A stretch of 64,000 nt of DNA. It comes from Macrococcus equipercicus. GTDB lineage: Bacteria > Bacillota > Bacilli > Staphylococcales > Staphylococcaceae. The position numbers were made by a program, and so were the translations under genes. Shown in pieces: positions 43,192-51,787 of this stretch (position 1 is its first letter; each line of letters begins with the position of its first letter). The notes beneath the pieces were generated by a model that saw only the letters and a program-made list of their open reading frames with translations, was not told the DNA's origin and searched no databases. Location: the NCBI RefSeq assembly GCF_004359525.2, contig NZ_SCWC02000003.1, forward strand, positions 124,001 through 188,000, written 5' to 3'.

Positions 43192-44328
43192 ATGGACCGT
43201 GACTTATTTATCGAAACCGCTGTTGAGCGCGAATGGTTAGCGCGTTTTGACGAGAATCAACAATGGATTAAAACATCGGCGAAGCAGGCTGATAAAGAAA
43301 GTAGACTGAATCATGAACTGATCGACTGGCTGCTTGAACATGGCTATAATCGATTGTCACTCCCGGCAGCAAGAGGGGGGTTCGGCTGTGATATTAAATC
43401 TGTCATACTGCTGCAGGAAGTGCTGGCGTCTTATGATGAATCGACAGCTTTGGCAATCGGCTGGCATCTTGGTATCGTCGGTGAAGTATTCGGCGGCAAT
43501 CTCTGGTCGGCTGAGATGATGGAGCAGTTTACAGAGGATATAGTGAACGGTGGAATTGCCAACCGCGTTGTCTCTGAAGCAGAGACAGGCAGTCCGACAC
43601 GCGGCGGCAAACCGGCTACCCATGCAGTAAGACATGAAGATGGCTGGCTTTTGAACGGCGTTAAAACATATGTATCGATGAGTCACCGGCTGACGCATTA
43701 CATAGTAGGGACTTTTGTTGAAGAGAAAGAAGCCATGTGCTTTTTCTACGTGCCGGCCCATACAGCGGGTGCGGAAATTGTTGAAACGTGGAATGTTATG
43801 GGTATGCGTGCGACTGCAAGTCATGACTTAATATTGACCGATGTTTTTGTACCGGATCGATATTTAGTGGAAGTAAGCCGTAGAAGACAGGGAAATGCAT
43901 GGCTCATGCATATTCCAAGTGTTTATCTAGGCATCGCTCAAGGCGCTCATGATGATGCGGTTCATTTTGCTGTGGCACATTCGCCCAACTCTATTCAAGG
44001 CGTGATTGCCGACTTGCCGCATATAGAGATGAAGCTCGGAGAAATGGAGCTGAAACTCATGACTGCCCGACACTTTCTCTACCATGCAGCACAGCTGACA
44101 AGTGAGAATAATCTCGGGCCGACTTTCAGCGCAGCGAAATACATTGTCGTTAACTACGCGCAGGAGATTGTCGATATCGCGATGCGTATTATGGGAGCTA
44201 AAAGTCTGGAGCAGGACGGTGTGACCGAGCGCCGTTACCGAAGTGTCCGGGCCGGGCTTCACAATCCGCCGATGGATGACGCTGTTATTCGTCTGCTGGC
44301 TGAGCAGGCAAAAAATCAATTATCTTAA
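43192..44328 (+). CDS. Acyl-CoA dehydrogenase-family flavoprotein
   Basis: A 378-residue protein with the ACAD fold: LSLPAARGGFGCDI, VSEAETGSP (FAD loop), WNVMGMRATASHDLILTDVFVP and C-terminal VDIAMRIMGAKSLE helices. The group includes fatty-acyl-CoA dehydrogenases and related monooxygenases of sulfur scavenging; no thioester substrate can be assigned. The ATG at 43192 follows AGAGGTGATAGG. TATAAT is at 43171-43176. It stands alone; no ETF genes are nearby. Confidence 0.82.
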   Translation: MDRDLFIETAVEREWLARFDENQQWIKTSAKQADKESRLNHELIDWLLEHGYNRLSLPAARGGFGCDIKSVILLQEVLASYDESTALAIGWHLGIVGEVFGGNLWSAEMMEQFTEDIVNGGIANRVVSEAETGSPTRGGKPATHAVRHEDGWLLNGVKTYVSMSHRLTHYIVGTFVEEKEAMCFFYVPAHTAGAEIVETWNVMGMRATASHDLILTDVFVPDRYLVEVSRRRQGNAWLMHIPSVYLGIAQGAHDDAVHFAVAHSPNSIQGVIADLPHIEMKLGEMELKLMTARHFLYHAAQLTSENNLGPTFSAAKYIVVNYAQEIVDIAMRIMGAKSLEQDGVTERRYRSVRAGLHNPPMDDAVIRLLAEQAKNQLS

Positions 44329-44353
44329 AAAAATAAGTTGCGAAAGCATTTTT

Positions 44354-44397
44354 TTACTAGTATGATGAAAAAGAATTATAAATGAGAATGAATCTCA
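44354..44397 (+). promoter_or_regulatory. Promoter and Fur box of the fhuD-like gene
   Basis: TTACTA (44354-44359), 17-base spacer, TATAAA (44377-44382), overlapped downstream by TGAGAATGAATCTCA (44383-44397), a Fur-box-like palindrome with perfect TGAGA/TCTCA arms. Iron repression is inferred. Confidence 0.65.
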
Positions 44398-44412
44398 ATT
44401 AGGAGGAAGACA

Positions 44413-45339
44413 ATGAAGAAGTGGCTTATACTAATGATTGCATGCTTGTTAACACTGGCTGCATGTGGCAATACATCAACGGATAAGAAATCAGGCACAG
44501 CTGATAGTTCAAGCAAAGTTAACTATAAACTGGACAACGGGAAAACAATCAAAATTCCTAAACAACCGAAACGTATTGTACTGATGGGAGCAAGCTACAC
44601 AGGTAACCTGCTTGACCTTGGCGTGAAACCAGTAGGCGTTGATGCTTACGCGTTTCAATCAGACATTTTGAAACCGAAACTGGACGGCGTAGTGCAGCTC
44701 GGAGCAGGTGATGTTGAGAAGATTGTTGAGTTAAAACCTGATCTGATCATTTCATTCGATACCGATAAGAACAATGCAAAGTATGCAAAAATTGCTCCGA
44801 CGATACCGGTGAACTATGCGAAACACGGTTATCTTGAGATTCATGAAGAACTTGGAAAAATATTAGGGAAAGAAAAAGAAGCGAAAGCATTCGTTGATCA
44901 GTGGAAAGAGAAGACCGCTCAAGACGGCAAGGAAATCAAAGCTAAAATCGGTGCGGATAAAACAGTCGCTATCTATCAGATCTTCCAGAAAAAAATCTAT
45001 GTCTACGGCGATAACTGGGGCCGTGGTTCAGAAATCATCTATCAGGCATTCGGGCTGAATATGCCTGAAGCGGTGACGAAAGACGTCAAACCTACAGGCT
45101 GGAAAGAAATTTCAGCTGAACAGATCGGGAAATACTCAGGGGATATTTTGATGATCTCAAGCGATACAGGCAAAATTTCAAACAGCATCGTTGAGTCAAA
45201 TGTATGGAAAAACTTAGATGCCGTGAAAAACAACCATGTGATTCAATATGATTCAGAAGACTTCTGGTTCAACGATCCGATCTCTCTTGAATACCAGCGA
45301 GACGTACTGAAAAAAGAACTATTAAAAGTAGCGGAATAA
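44413..45339 (+). CDS. fhuD: FhuD2-like hydroxamate siderophore-binding lipoprotein
   Basis: A 308-residue lipoprotein with lipobox LAAC (Cys18) and a class III binding-protein fold. QFQPKRIV-like KQPKRIVLMGASYTGNLLDLG, KPDLIISFDTDK, YGDNWGRGSEIIYQAFGLNMP and FNDPISLEYQRDVL closely resemble S. aureus FhuD2. It captures ferric hydroxamates outside the membrane. No permease or ATPase is adjacent, as with fhuD2 in S. aureus, so it must use a distant FhuBGC. AGGAGGA precedes the ATG. Confidence 0.9.
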   Translation: MKKWLILMIACLLTLAACGNTSTDKKSGTADSSSKVNYKLDNGKTIKIPKQPKRIVLMGASYTGNLLDLGVKPVGVDAYAFQSDILKPKLDGVVQLGAGDVEKIVELKPDLIISFDTDKNNAKYAKIAPTIPVNYAKHGYLEIHEELGKILGKEKEAKAFVDQWKEKTAQDGKEIKAKIGADKTVAIYQIFQKKIYVYGDNWGRGSEIIYQAFGLNMPEAVTKDVKPTGWKEISAEQIGKYSGDILMISSDTGKISNSIVESNVWKNLDAVKNNHVIQYDSEDFWFNDPISLEYQRDVLKKELLKVAE

Positions 45340-45343
45340 TATA

Positions 45344-45384
45344 ACAAGGACGCTTATCTGAATTTCAGATAAGCGTTTTTGTTT
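45344..45384 (+). terminator. Terminator after fhuD
   Basis: CGCTTATCTGAA and TTCAGATAAGCG pair across one base, followed by T5GTTT. Confidence 0.88.
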
Positions 45385-45417
45385 ATTGTAAACTTTTTAT
45401 TTATTTAAGTTAACAAT
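45385..45417. promoter_or_regulatory. BirA operator of the bioY operon
   Basis: TTGTAAAC (45386-45393), 15-base spacer, GTTAACAA (45409-45416), within an extended ATTGTAAACTT / AAGTTAACAAT inverted repeat with one mismatch. This matches the Firmicutes BirA site. The right half lies just upstream of the -10. Confidence 0.85.
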
Positions 45418-45419
45418 AT

Positions 45420-45428
45420 TGCTATAAT
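45420..45428 (+). promoter_or_regulatory. Extended -10 promoter of the bioY operon
   Basis: TGCTATAAT at 45420-45428; the BirA operator covers the -35 to -14 region, so biotin-bound BirA would block RNA polymerase. Confidence 0.7.
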
Positions 45429-45457
45429 CATATTAATTGAAAAAGGGGGATTTGTTA

Positions 45458-46030
45458 ATGAAGACGAAAGACATGGTTATTGTCGCGATGTTTGCGGCTG
45501 TTATTGCAGTGCTTGGTATATTACCGGCTATTCCGATTCCGGCAATCGGAGTGCCGTTTACATTTCAGAACTTAGGAATTATTTTAGCGGGCTGTCTGCT
45601 TGGTAGAAAGCTCGGCGGATTGAGTGTCTTATTATTTACGGTTTTAGTCGCATGCGGCCTGCCGTTGTTGTCAGGCGGCCGGGGTGGTCTGGCATTGTTC
45701 TTCGGTCCAAGCGGCGGCTATATTTTATCGTTTCCTATCATCGCTTATTTAATCGGCTGGTTGACTGAGAAACGATTCCAGCAGATGAATGTGTGGCAAG
45801 TATTTTTAGTGAATGGTCTTATCGGTGCCTTTTTATGTAACCTTATCGGTGGTACGTTCATGGCATTTAATATCGGCATGCCATTATTAACAGCGTATAA
45901 ATCCGTCTTAGTGTTCCTTCCGGGCGACCTTGTGAAATCACTCGTTGCAGCTTTTGTCGCCGTGAAACTGCGTGCAGTTCCTTCAGTCAGACGCTATATT
46001 GAGCCGGGTGTTCAGTATGGCAGTCGCTGA
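45458..46030 (+). CDS. bioY: Biotin transporter BioY
   Basis: A 190-residue S-component of an ECF-type biotin transporter with about six membrane helices. FTFQNLGIILAGCLLGRKLG, GRGGLALFFGPSGGYILSFP and FLPGDLVKSLVAA are BioY signatures. The ATG at 45458 follows a GGGGGA site; a TTG 21 bases upstream overlaps it. It is the first gene of a six-gene run, with the next start inside its 3' end. Confidence 0.94.
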   Translation: MKTKDMVIVAMFAAVIAVLGILPAIPIPAIGVPFTFQNLGIILAGCLLGRKLGGLSVLLFTVLVACGLPLLSGGRGGLALFFGPSGGYILSFPIIAYLIGWLTEKRFQQMNVWQVFLVNGLIGAFLCNLIGGTFMAFNIGMPLLTAYKSVLVFLPGDLVKSLVAAFVAVKLRAVPSVRRYIEPGVQYGSR

Positions 46031-47351
46031 GCGTATATTGCAGTATGACGGGGCGGCCATCCAGTTTGATGATCAATGCATGAGCTATAGTGAACTGCAG
46101 CACATCATGCGTCTGACAGCGGGTTATTTGGATAGTTACAACAAACCGCTCAAAGTCGCTTTTACACTGGCCAATGAACGGCTGTATGTCCCATTGTTTT
46201 TAGGATGTGTCCTTCAAGGAGCACGTCCTTTTTTGCTTCATCCTGAACACCCTTATAATGACCAGCTGCTGCAGCAGATTAAGCCGGATATAATGATAGA
46301 GGACGGAGAAGCATTTCTGGCGAAGGTACAGCAGATGGGTGAAATTTATGAAGTAAGAGCGATTCGCGAGGATAAAGAAGAGTTGTTTACAGGATTTACT
46401 TCCGGAACGACCGGGATACCGAAAGGCTACCGGCGGAGCGAAGCATCATGGCTTGCAAGCTTCACAATGAATGACGAAGTTTTCCAGCTGCAGGATGTCG
46501 ATCTCTTTATCGCCGGCGGGCCGCTTTACCATTCACTGACATTGTTTGCAGCGGTCAGCGCCTTATATGCCGGGAAAGAAATACGGCTCATGTCATCCTT
46601 CCAGGCGGGGCGAATGATCAGCGGCACAGAACAAACGGCCATATTTGGTGTTCCTTCCATGCTGGAACTCATGACAGAGCATACGACGGATGCACCGCTC
46701 ATCTTTTTGTCTTCTGGTGCGAAGCTTGAAAGTCACACGCTGCATAAGGCAGCTGAACAGTTCCCTAATATGACTGTCTATGAATACTTCGGTTCAAGTG
46801 AAGCGAGTTATATCAGCTATTTGACCCCTGAAGACAGAAAGCGATTTCCGGCGAGTGCTGGTCGATTCTTTCCGGATGTTACCTATCGGTTAATTGATGA
46901 AGAGCTGGTTGTCAGCAGTCCTTACATATTCACCGGTTATTTCGGACAGCAGGATAATAAAGGAATGATTGCAACGGGTGACATTGCAGACGTCGAAGAA
47001 GGCATGCTCTACTTAAAAGGGCGGCGTAACAATCGACTGATCGTCGGCGGCAGAAACGTTTATCCGGAAGAAGTAGAAAGCATAATTCAGCGCGAACTGG
47101 ATGTTCATGAAGTACTGGTCACAGGAAAAAGACATTATCTGCTCGGTGAAGTCGCAGTGGCTATTGTTCATCCGCGCGGGAATTTTGACAGACAGTTCGC
47201 TGACTTGACCATAAGAAAGCAGTTGGAGAAATATAAATGGCCGTTAAAGTGGATTGTTGATACAAATTTTTTATATACTGACAGTGGTAAGATTGCACGT
47301 TTTGCGATGCAGGAAAGGTATGGTCTGAATGAATATAGCTTACATCGTTGA
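46017..47351 (+). CDS. vraA: AMP-binding acyl-CoA ligase (VraA/YhfT-like)
   Basis: A 444-residue adenylate-forming enzyme. FTSGTTGIPKGYRRS is the P-loop motif, YEYFGSSEASY the A5 motif and GDIADVEEGMLYLKGRRNN the hinge motif; NVYPEEVE precedes the C-terminal lysine region. It is shorter than typical ligases but contains both domains. The start overlaps bioY by 14 bases. Remembered context: B. subtilis yhfT and S. aureus vraA beside bioY. It would activate a fatty or short acid as CoA thioester; substrate unknown. Confidence 0.85.
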   Translation: MAVAERILQYDGAAIQFDDQCMSYSELQHIMRLTAGYLDSYNKPLKVAFTLANERLYVPLFLGCVLQGARPFLLHPEHPYNDQLLQQIKPDIMIEDGEAFLAKVQQMGEIYEVRAIREDKEELFTGFTSGTTGIPKGYRRSEASWLASFTMNDEVFQLQDVDLFIAGGPLYHSLTLFAAVSALYAGKEIRLMSSFQAGRMISGTEQTAIFGVPSMLELMTEHTTDAPLIFLSSGAKLESHTLHKAAEQFPNMTVYEYFGSSEASYISYLTPEDRKRFPASAGRFFPDVTYRLIDEELVVSSPYIFTGYFGQQDNKGMIATGDIADVEEGMLYLKGRRNNRLIVGGRNVYPEEVESIIQRELDVHEVLVTGKRHYLLGEVAVAIVHPRGNFDRQFADLTIRKQLEKYKWPLKWIVDTNFLYTDSGKIARFAMQERYGLNEYSLHR

Positions 47352-48462
47352 CTGCAAAAGAATTCCTACAGGATTACTGGGCGGCCGGTATCAAAATATG
47401 GAGCCGGAACAGCTGCTTAAACCGCTGTTTGACTATTTCATTGCAAGTTATCCTGAGCTGACTGCTCAAACTGATGATGTCATTATCGGCAATACGGTTG
47501 GACCGGGCGGCAATATTGCAAGATTATCCTTATTATATGCGGGGCTTCCTGCACATATCCCGGGTGTCACAGTGGACCGGCAGTGCGGCTCAGGATTAGA
47601 AGCAGTCAATCAGGCATGCCGGCTTGTGCAGAGCGGTGCAGGAGATATTTATTTTGCGGGCGGCGTTGAATCGGTCAGCCGTGCACCGTGGAAGATGATG
47701 AAACCGAAGACATTATATGGTAGTGAGCCGTTATCTTTTTATACGAAAGCTCGTTTTGCTCCGAGTGATATCGGCGACCCGACAATGATTGAAGCGGCTG
47801 AAAATGTTGCGCAGACTTATAACGTTTCACGGGAAGCACAGGATCATTATGCTTTCTTGAGTTATCAGCGGGCCGCGTTGAATAGCCGGCTGATGGTAGA
47901 AGAGAGTATTCCGGTTAAAGTGAACGGTGAGTGGCAGACACATGATGAAGGGCTGAGAAGTGACATTGCGCAAGTAAAGTTAGCACGATACAAGCCGCTA
48001 TTACCGGGCGGCACGGTGACTATTGGTAATGCCTGCCGTCTGAACGACGGCGCAGCACTGGCACTAGTCGTCTCCGAGAAAGTTGTGAACGCATTCGGTC
48101 TGCAGCCGAAGCTTAAGTTCATCGATTCAGCAGCAGCAGGTGTATCACCGAATGTTGCGGGCATCGGTCCTGTAGCTTCCACGGAAAAACTGCTCGGCCG
48201 GCTGCAGCTGACTATCAATGATATCAACTATGTGGAGTTTAATGAAGCATTTGCCTCTCAAGTAGTAGCGAGCTGCAGCAAACTTGGCATTAAAGATAAT
48301 AAGTTGAATGTGTCGGGCGGTGCACTCGCATTTGGACATCCGTATGCAGCGAGCGGCGCTATGCTTGTCGCAAGAAGCTGTCAGCGGCACGGCCGGATAT
48401 TAGCAGCAATCGGCATCGGCGGAGGGCAGGGTATTTCAACATTATTTGAAAGTGTGGGCTGA
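47329..48462 (+). CDS. vraB: Thiolase-like protein (VraB/YhfS-like) lacking the C-terminal cysteine
   Basis: A 377-residue thiolase-fold protein. The nucleophilic cysteine lies in DRQCGSGLEAV and the active-site His in FGHPYAASGA. Typical thiolases end with a CIGGG motif whose Cys is the general base; here the motif is GIGGGQG with Gly in its place. So either the catalysis differs or the subfamily works with one cysteine. It overlaps vraA by 23 bases. Likely a condensing or thiolytic step in a fatty acid-like pathway. Confidence 0.85.
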   Translation: MNIAYIVDCKRIPTGLLGGRYQNMEPEQLLKPLFDYFIASYPELTAQTDDVIIGNTVGPGGNIARLSLLYAGLPAHIPGVTVDRQCGSGLEAVNQACRLVQSGAGDIYFAGGVESVSRAPWKMMKPKTLYGSEPLSFYTKARFAPSDIGDPTMIEAAENVAQTYNVSREAQDHYAFLSYQRAALNSRLMVEESIPVKVNGEWQTHDEGLRSDIAQVKLARYKPLLPGGTVTIGNACRLNDGAALALVVSEKVVNAFGLQPKLKFIDSAAAGVSPNVAGIGPVASTEKLLGRLQLTINDINYVEFNEAFASQVVASCSKLGIKDNKLNVSGGALAFGHPYAASGAMLVARSCQRHGRILAAIGIGGGQGISTLFESVG

Positions 48463-48464
48463 AA

Positions 48465-48794
48465 TTGGAAACCGTGAAGATTTGCTTTAAAACTGAAGAA
48501 ATCTCGGAGTTTTTACTGCATGAAAATGCAGTGCCTGATGCACTGCTGCCGAAAGCCTGGTTTATGAGCGAGACGTCGGCAGCTTTCAATAATATCATCT
48601 ATCATACAAGACAGCGTGTGATTCATAACAATGTCAGACCGGATAAAACTTACACTGTAAAAATTATGCTGAAAGACAGTCGTAAAATAAAGCAGTTTCA
48701 GCAGTATACGTATGAGCTGGTTTATTATGATGGGCCGGTCGTGCGGGCAAGAGTCCATTCTACGTTTGTGCAGGAGGGCCATGATGAAAATTGA
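48465..48794 (+). CDS. vraC: VraC-like small hot-dog protein
   Basis: A 109-residue protein with the pattern of S. aureus VraC (short lead strand, long helix with PDALLPKAWFMSETSAAF, then strands ending VVRARVHSTFVQE). The order resembles one half of a MaoC-type hot-dog. It begins with TTG (48465) two bases after vraB; no strong ribosome site is visible, so it likely relies on coupling. Its stop overlaps the next gene. Probable partner of the following MaoC-like protein. Confidence 0.65.
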   Translation: METVKICFKTEEISEFLLHENAVPDALLPKAWFMSETSAAFNNIIYHTRQRVIHNNVRPDKTYTVKIMLKDSRKIKQFQQYTYELVYYDGPVVRARVHSTFVQEGHDEN

Positions 48795-49080
48795 GATCAC
48801 GACCGAGCAGGTGACAGCTTACACATCGCTTTTAAATGATGGAAACAGCATTCACCAAAAAGACATCCCTGTCATTCCGGGAAATCTTCTCGTCCATTAT
48901 ATTATTCATAGTCTGGAACTGCCGCTGCTGAAAAGTAATCAAAGTACGTTTAAAAAGCCGGTTTTAGTCGGTGAAGATATTGCGCTGGATTACCATCAGA
49001 CTGGTAACATTATAGAGTATCGTATAACATCAGGAAGAGAACTGAAACTCACTGGAACACTAGAACTAATAGGAGGATGA
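48784..49080 (+). CDS. Small MaoC-like hot-dog protein
   Basis: A 98-residue protein. YTSLLNDGNSIHQKDIPVIPGNLLVHYII resembles the MaoC/hydratase-2 motif, with an Asp and a His in the N-x-IH positions of the catalytic element. It is about half a normal MaoC. Directly upstream, VraC could supply the other hot-dog. The ATG at 48784 follows GGAGGG by 5 bases (another ATG at 48781). Family roles include hydration of enoyl-CoA, which fits the ligase and thiolase beside it. Confidence 0.65.
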   Translation: MKIEITTEQVTAYTSLLNDGNSIHQKDIPVIPGNLLVHYIIHSLELPLLKSNQSTFKKPVLVGEDIALDYHQTGNIIEYRITSGRELKLTGTLELIGG

Positions 49081-49081
49081 C

Positions 49082-49831
49082 ATGCTGACCTTTAATGAGA
49101 CAAAGCGTGACGCAGAGCACTATCTGGAGAACGCGCGCTTGACGCATTACCATACACCGTCACAGCTGATTAAATATTATGCCAATTACTATGAATACAA
49201 AGTCATGCCGACTGTTGAGCAGTTTAAAGAGGATATCGCAGCCCAGCAGAACTTCCATCTGGAAAGAGGGCAGCAGCATTTATTGTTCCTGTTCCCGGAA
49301 AACATGGAGCTGTCTGATCAACTGCTGGCTCTGAGCCGGGATTATGGCTTCACACTTAACAAGATGGAGCTTTATAAAGCTGATACAAGTCAGCTGACGG
49401 CATCCTGCAATCCGCGTGTGCAAATCGTTGAAGTGCTGGAGCGGGGAAAAGCATTTAATGACTTTCTAGTCGTCTGCCGTGAGAGTGAAATAGAATACGG
49501 CGAGGAATTCGTCGAACTGAAGCGGACAACGCATACGAGAGATTTAATGGATCCGTCAGTCATACAGCTCATTGCCTATATGGACGGTGAACCCGCAGGT
49601 AAGCTTGAAGCGATTCTTAATAAGCAGACTGTTGAACTTGATGATTTTTATGTCAGAAAGGTGTTCCAAGGGCGCGGTATCGGCAGTCAACTGCAGCACT
49701 TTGTCTGGGAGCGGGCGGGGCAGCGTTCTGTCATATTGATTGCAGACGGCGATGATACCGCACGTGATATGTACCAGAAGCAGGGATATAGAAAAATCAG
49801 TGAACGTTATGAATTACTGAAAACAGAATAA
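49082..49831 (+). CDS. GNAT-family acetyltransferase, end of the bioY operon
   Basis: A 249-residue protein whose C-terminal ~130 residues are the GNAT domain: LDDFYVRKVFQGRGIGSQLQHF is motif A and DDTARDMYQKQGY motif B. The first ~110 residues are a less conserved helical part. AGGAGG lies 5 bases before the ATG, and the upstream stop is one base before. Last gene before the hairpin at 49844. Substrate unknown. Confidence 0.82.
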   Translation: MLTFNETKRDAEHYLENARLTHYHTPSQLIKYYANYYEYKVMPTVEQFKEDIAAQQNFHLERGQQHLLFLFPENMELSDQLLALSRDYGFTLNKMELYKADTSQLTASCNPRVQIVEVLERGKAFNDFLVVCRESEIEYGEEFVELKRTTHTRDLMDPSVIQLIAYMDGEPAGKLEAILNKQTVELDDFYVRKVFQGRGIGSQLQHFVWERAGQRSVILIADGDDTARDMYQKQGYRKISERYELLKTE

Positions 49832-49843
49832 CTTTTCCTCACT

Positions 49844-49876
49844 ATAAACGCCCAGGCATTTGCCTGGGCGTTTTAT
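49844..49876. terminator. Terminator between the bioY operon and fdhD
   Basis: ATAAACGCCCAGGCA and TGCCTGGGCGTTTTAT form a near-perfect stem with a 2-base loop. It overlaps the fdhD stop (49873-49875). Confidence 0.9.
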
Positions 49877-50661
49877 TTAACGATGCGCTGCGGGTGGCTG
49901 TATATATTGAACGAACCATTCCGGATAAAGCCGACTGCAGTAATATTCAAGTCATGAGCAAGCTTGATCGCGAGATCAGTCGGGGCAGATTTAGATAAAA
50001 TAATACCTACACCTATTTTGGATGCTTTGATTAATATTTCCGAGGAAATTCGCCCGGAGAAGATAAGTACTTTGTCCCGGATTGGAATATGTTGTTCAAT
50101 GCAGTAGCCGTATAGTTTATCAAGTGCATTGTGTCTACCGATATCTGAACGGTGGATGTAAAAGTCATGACCGTCACTGATCGCTGCGTTATGAAGGCCG
50201 CCTGTTTGTTTGAAGTTCGTGCTGCTCTGTTGAAGCTGCTCCATCATATAAATAATCTCATCTGCCTTGATGGTTTTATCGGTCATCGAAACTTTGGCGG
50301 TCGCCGCATCGCTGACGAAGTAAAATTCACGGCTTTTACCGCAGCATGAGCTGATCATCCGCTTGGAATAATGAGCAGTGTTATGAGTAAGTTCTTTAGT
50401 CAGTGTGATATGACAGAAGCCTTTACTGTCATCCAGATGAATATCCTGGATATCAGCGCGGCGTCTAATGACGCCTTCTGATGCCAAAAAGCCGAGCACG
50501 AGCTCCTGCAGGTGTGTCGGGCTGCAGACAATTGTCGCAAACTCCTCGCGGTTAACATATAGAGTGAGCGGAAATTCTGTTGCGATCATATCGTCGACTG
50601 TAGTGAATTCATTGTTCTGATATTTGATGATGGACTGATGTCCGGCGATTTCTTCTTTCAT
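49873..50661 (-). CDS. fdhD: Formate dehydrogenase accessory sulfurtransferase FdhD
   Basis: A 262-residue protein. SSCCGKS (Cys106-Cys107) is the sulfur-relay cysteine motif, and GLHNAAI plus DIGRHNALDKLYG and FSGRISSEILIKASKIG are conserved. FdhD passes sulfur from IscS to the molybdenum cofactor of formate dehydrogenase. The ATG at 50661 follows GGAGG. Divergent from moeB. No formate dehydrogenase gene is in the window. Confidence 0.93.
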   Translation of the reverse strand: MKEEIAGHQSIIKYQNNEFTTVDDMIATEFPLTLYVNREEFATIVCSPTHLQELVLGFLASEGVIRRRADIQDIHLDDSKGFCHITLTKELTHNTAHYSKRMISSCCGKSREFYFVSDAATAKVSMTDKTIKADEIIYMMEQLQQSSTNFKQTGGLHNAAISDGHDFYIHRSDIGRHNALDKLYGYCIEQHIPIRDKVLIFSGRISSEILIKASKIGVGIILSKSAPTDLAIKLAHDLNITAVGFIRNGSFNIYSHPQRIVK

Positions 50662-50710
50662 CACGACGCCTCCTCACTGCTAGTATACACCAATGGAATT
50701 ATCATATATA

Positions 50711-50739
50711 TTGGAAACATTTTATAGAAAGAGTAGAAT
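50711..50739 (+). promoter_or_regulatory. Promoter of moeB-moaB
   Basis: TTGGAA (50711-50716), 17-base spacer, TAGAAT (50734-50739), 44 bases before moeB. Confidence 0.65.
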
Positions 50740-50783
50740 GAAAGAAATGGGTTTCATTAAATTTAAGAAGTTGAGGAATATAT

Positions 50784-51779
50784 ATGAATCGCTATGACAG
50801 ACAGGAAAAGTTTAATCATATCGGCCGGGCCGGGCAATCGCGCATCAATACTAAAACGGTCGGTATTATCGGTATGGGGGCGCTTGGTACGCATACTGCG
50901 AGCACCCTCGTAAGAGCAGGCGTCAAGCGGCTCATTATTATTGACCGCGACTACGTGGAACTGTCCAATCTGCAGCGCCAGACATTGTTCGTAGAACGAG
51001 ATGCAGTAGAATCACTGCCGAAAGTAATAGCAGCTAAAAAACAGCTTGAACAGATTGACAGCGAGGTCATGATTACAGCGCATATCGACCATTGTGATGC
51101 AGCGGCGCTACATGATTATTTCGCGTCATGTGACTTGCTGATTGACGGGACTGATAACTTTGAAGTGCGCCAGACCATCAATGATTTCAGCTATAAAACA
51201 ACCATTCCATGGATTTACGGCGCCTGCGTCGAAGCGACGTATGCTGCCTGTGCCTTTATACCGGGCGTCACGCCGTGCTTCAACTGTGCGCTCGGCAGTC
51301 TGCCGGTCATGAACCGGACGTGCGATACAGTCGGTATTATTGAGCCCGCTGTCAGTCTGGCGGCAAGCTTTCAATCGGTCTACGCCATGAAAATATTAAC
51401 CGGTATACCATTCGACGCCAAGCTTATTTACGGCGATGTCTGGAATAATGACCATACGACGCTTAAATTCGGTCGAACAAAGAAGCCGGACTGTGTGACA
51501 TGCGGTGTCCACCCGACATTCCCTTATCTCGCTGATACTCAGCAGGAGACCATGCTGTGCGGTCGCAATACCGTGCAGTTCCGCCGTGTTACGGATAATG
51601 CGGCAGAACTAGAGCGTTTTCTATCAGACCGCGATATGAATTATCAGAAAACCCCTTATTTTATTCGCTTCCAATTCAATGAGAAACCGATGATGTGGTT
51701 TCCGGGCGGCCGTCTGCTGATCCATGATATTAAGTCCATCAACGAAGCAAAAACAGTGTTCCATCAATTATTCGGGTAG
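50784..51779 (+). CDS. moeB: Molybdopterin-synthase adenylyltransferase
   Basis: A 331-residue E1-like enzyme. GMGALGTHTASTLVRAGV is the nucleotide loop, DRDYVELSNLQRQ is the signature, DGTDNFEVR the metal site, and zinc is held by CFNC and CVTC. It adenylates the MoaD C-terminal glycine. A C-terminal ~75-residue tail follows the second zinc pair and is not a rhodanese. GAGGA precedes the ATG. Confidence 0.94.
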   Translation: MNRYDRQEKFNHIGRAGQSRINTKTVGIIGMGALGTHTASTLVRAGVKRLIIIDRDYVELSNLQRQTLFVERDAVESLPKVIAAKKQLEQIDSEVMITAHIDHCDAAALHDYFASCDLLIDGTDNFEVRQTINDFSYKTTIPWIYGACVEATYAACAFIPGVTPCFNCALGSLPVMNRTCDTVGIIEPAVSLAASFQSVYAMKILTGIPFDAKLIYGDVWNNDHTTLKFGRTKKPDCVTCGVHPTFPYLADTQQETMLCGRNTVQFRRVTDNAAELERFLSDRDMNYQKTPYFIRFQFNEKPMMWFPGGRLLIHDIKSINEAKTVFHQLFG

Positions 51780-51787
51780 GTGATTAT

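Noticed and set aside
44327..44358. Terminator after the acyl-CoA dehydrogenase
   Set aside because: Only a 3-bp TGC/GCA core with a GAAA loop before the T-run; too weak to call.
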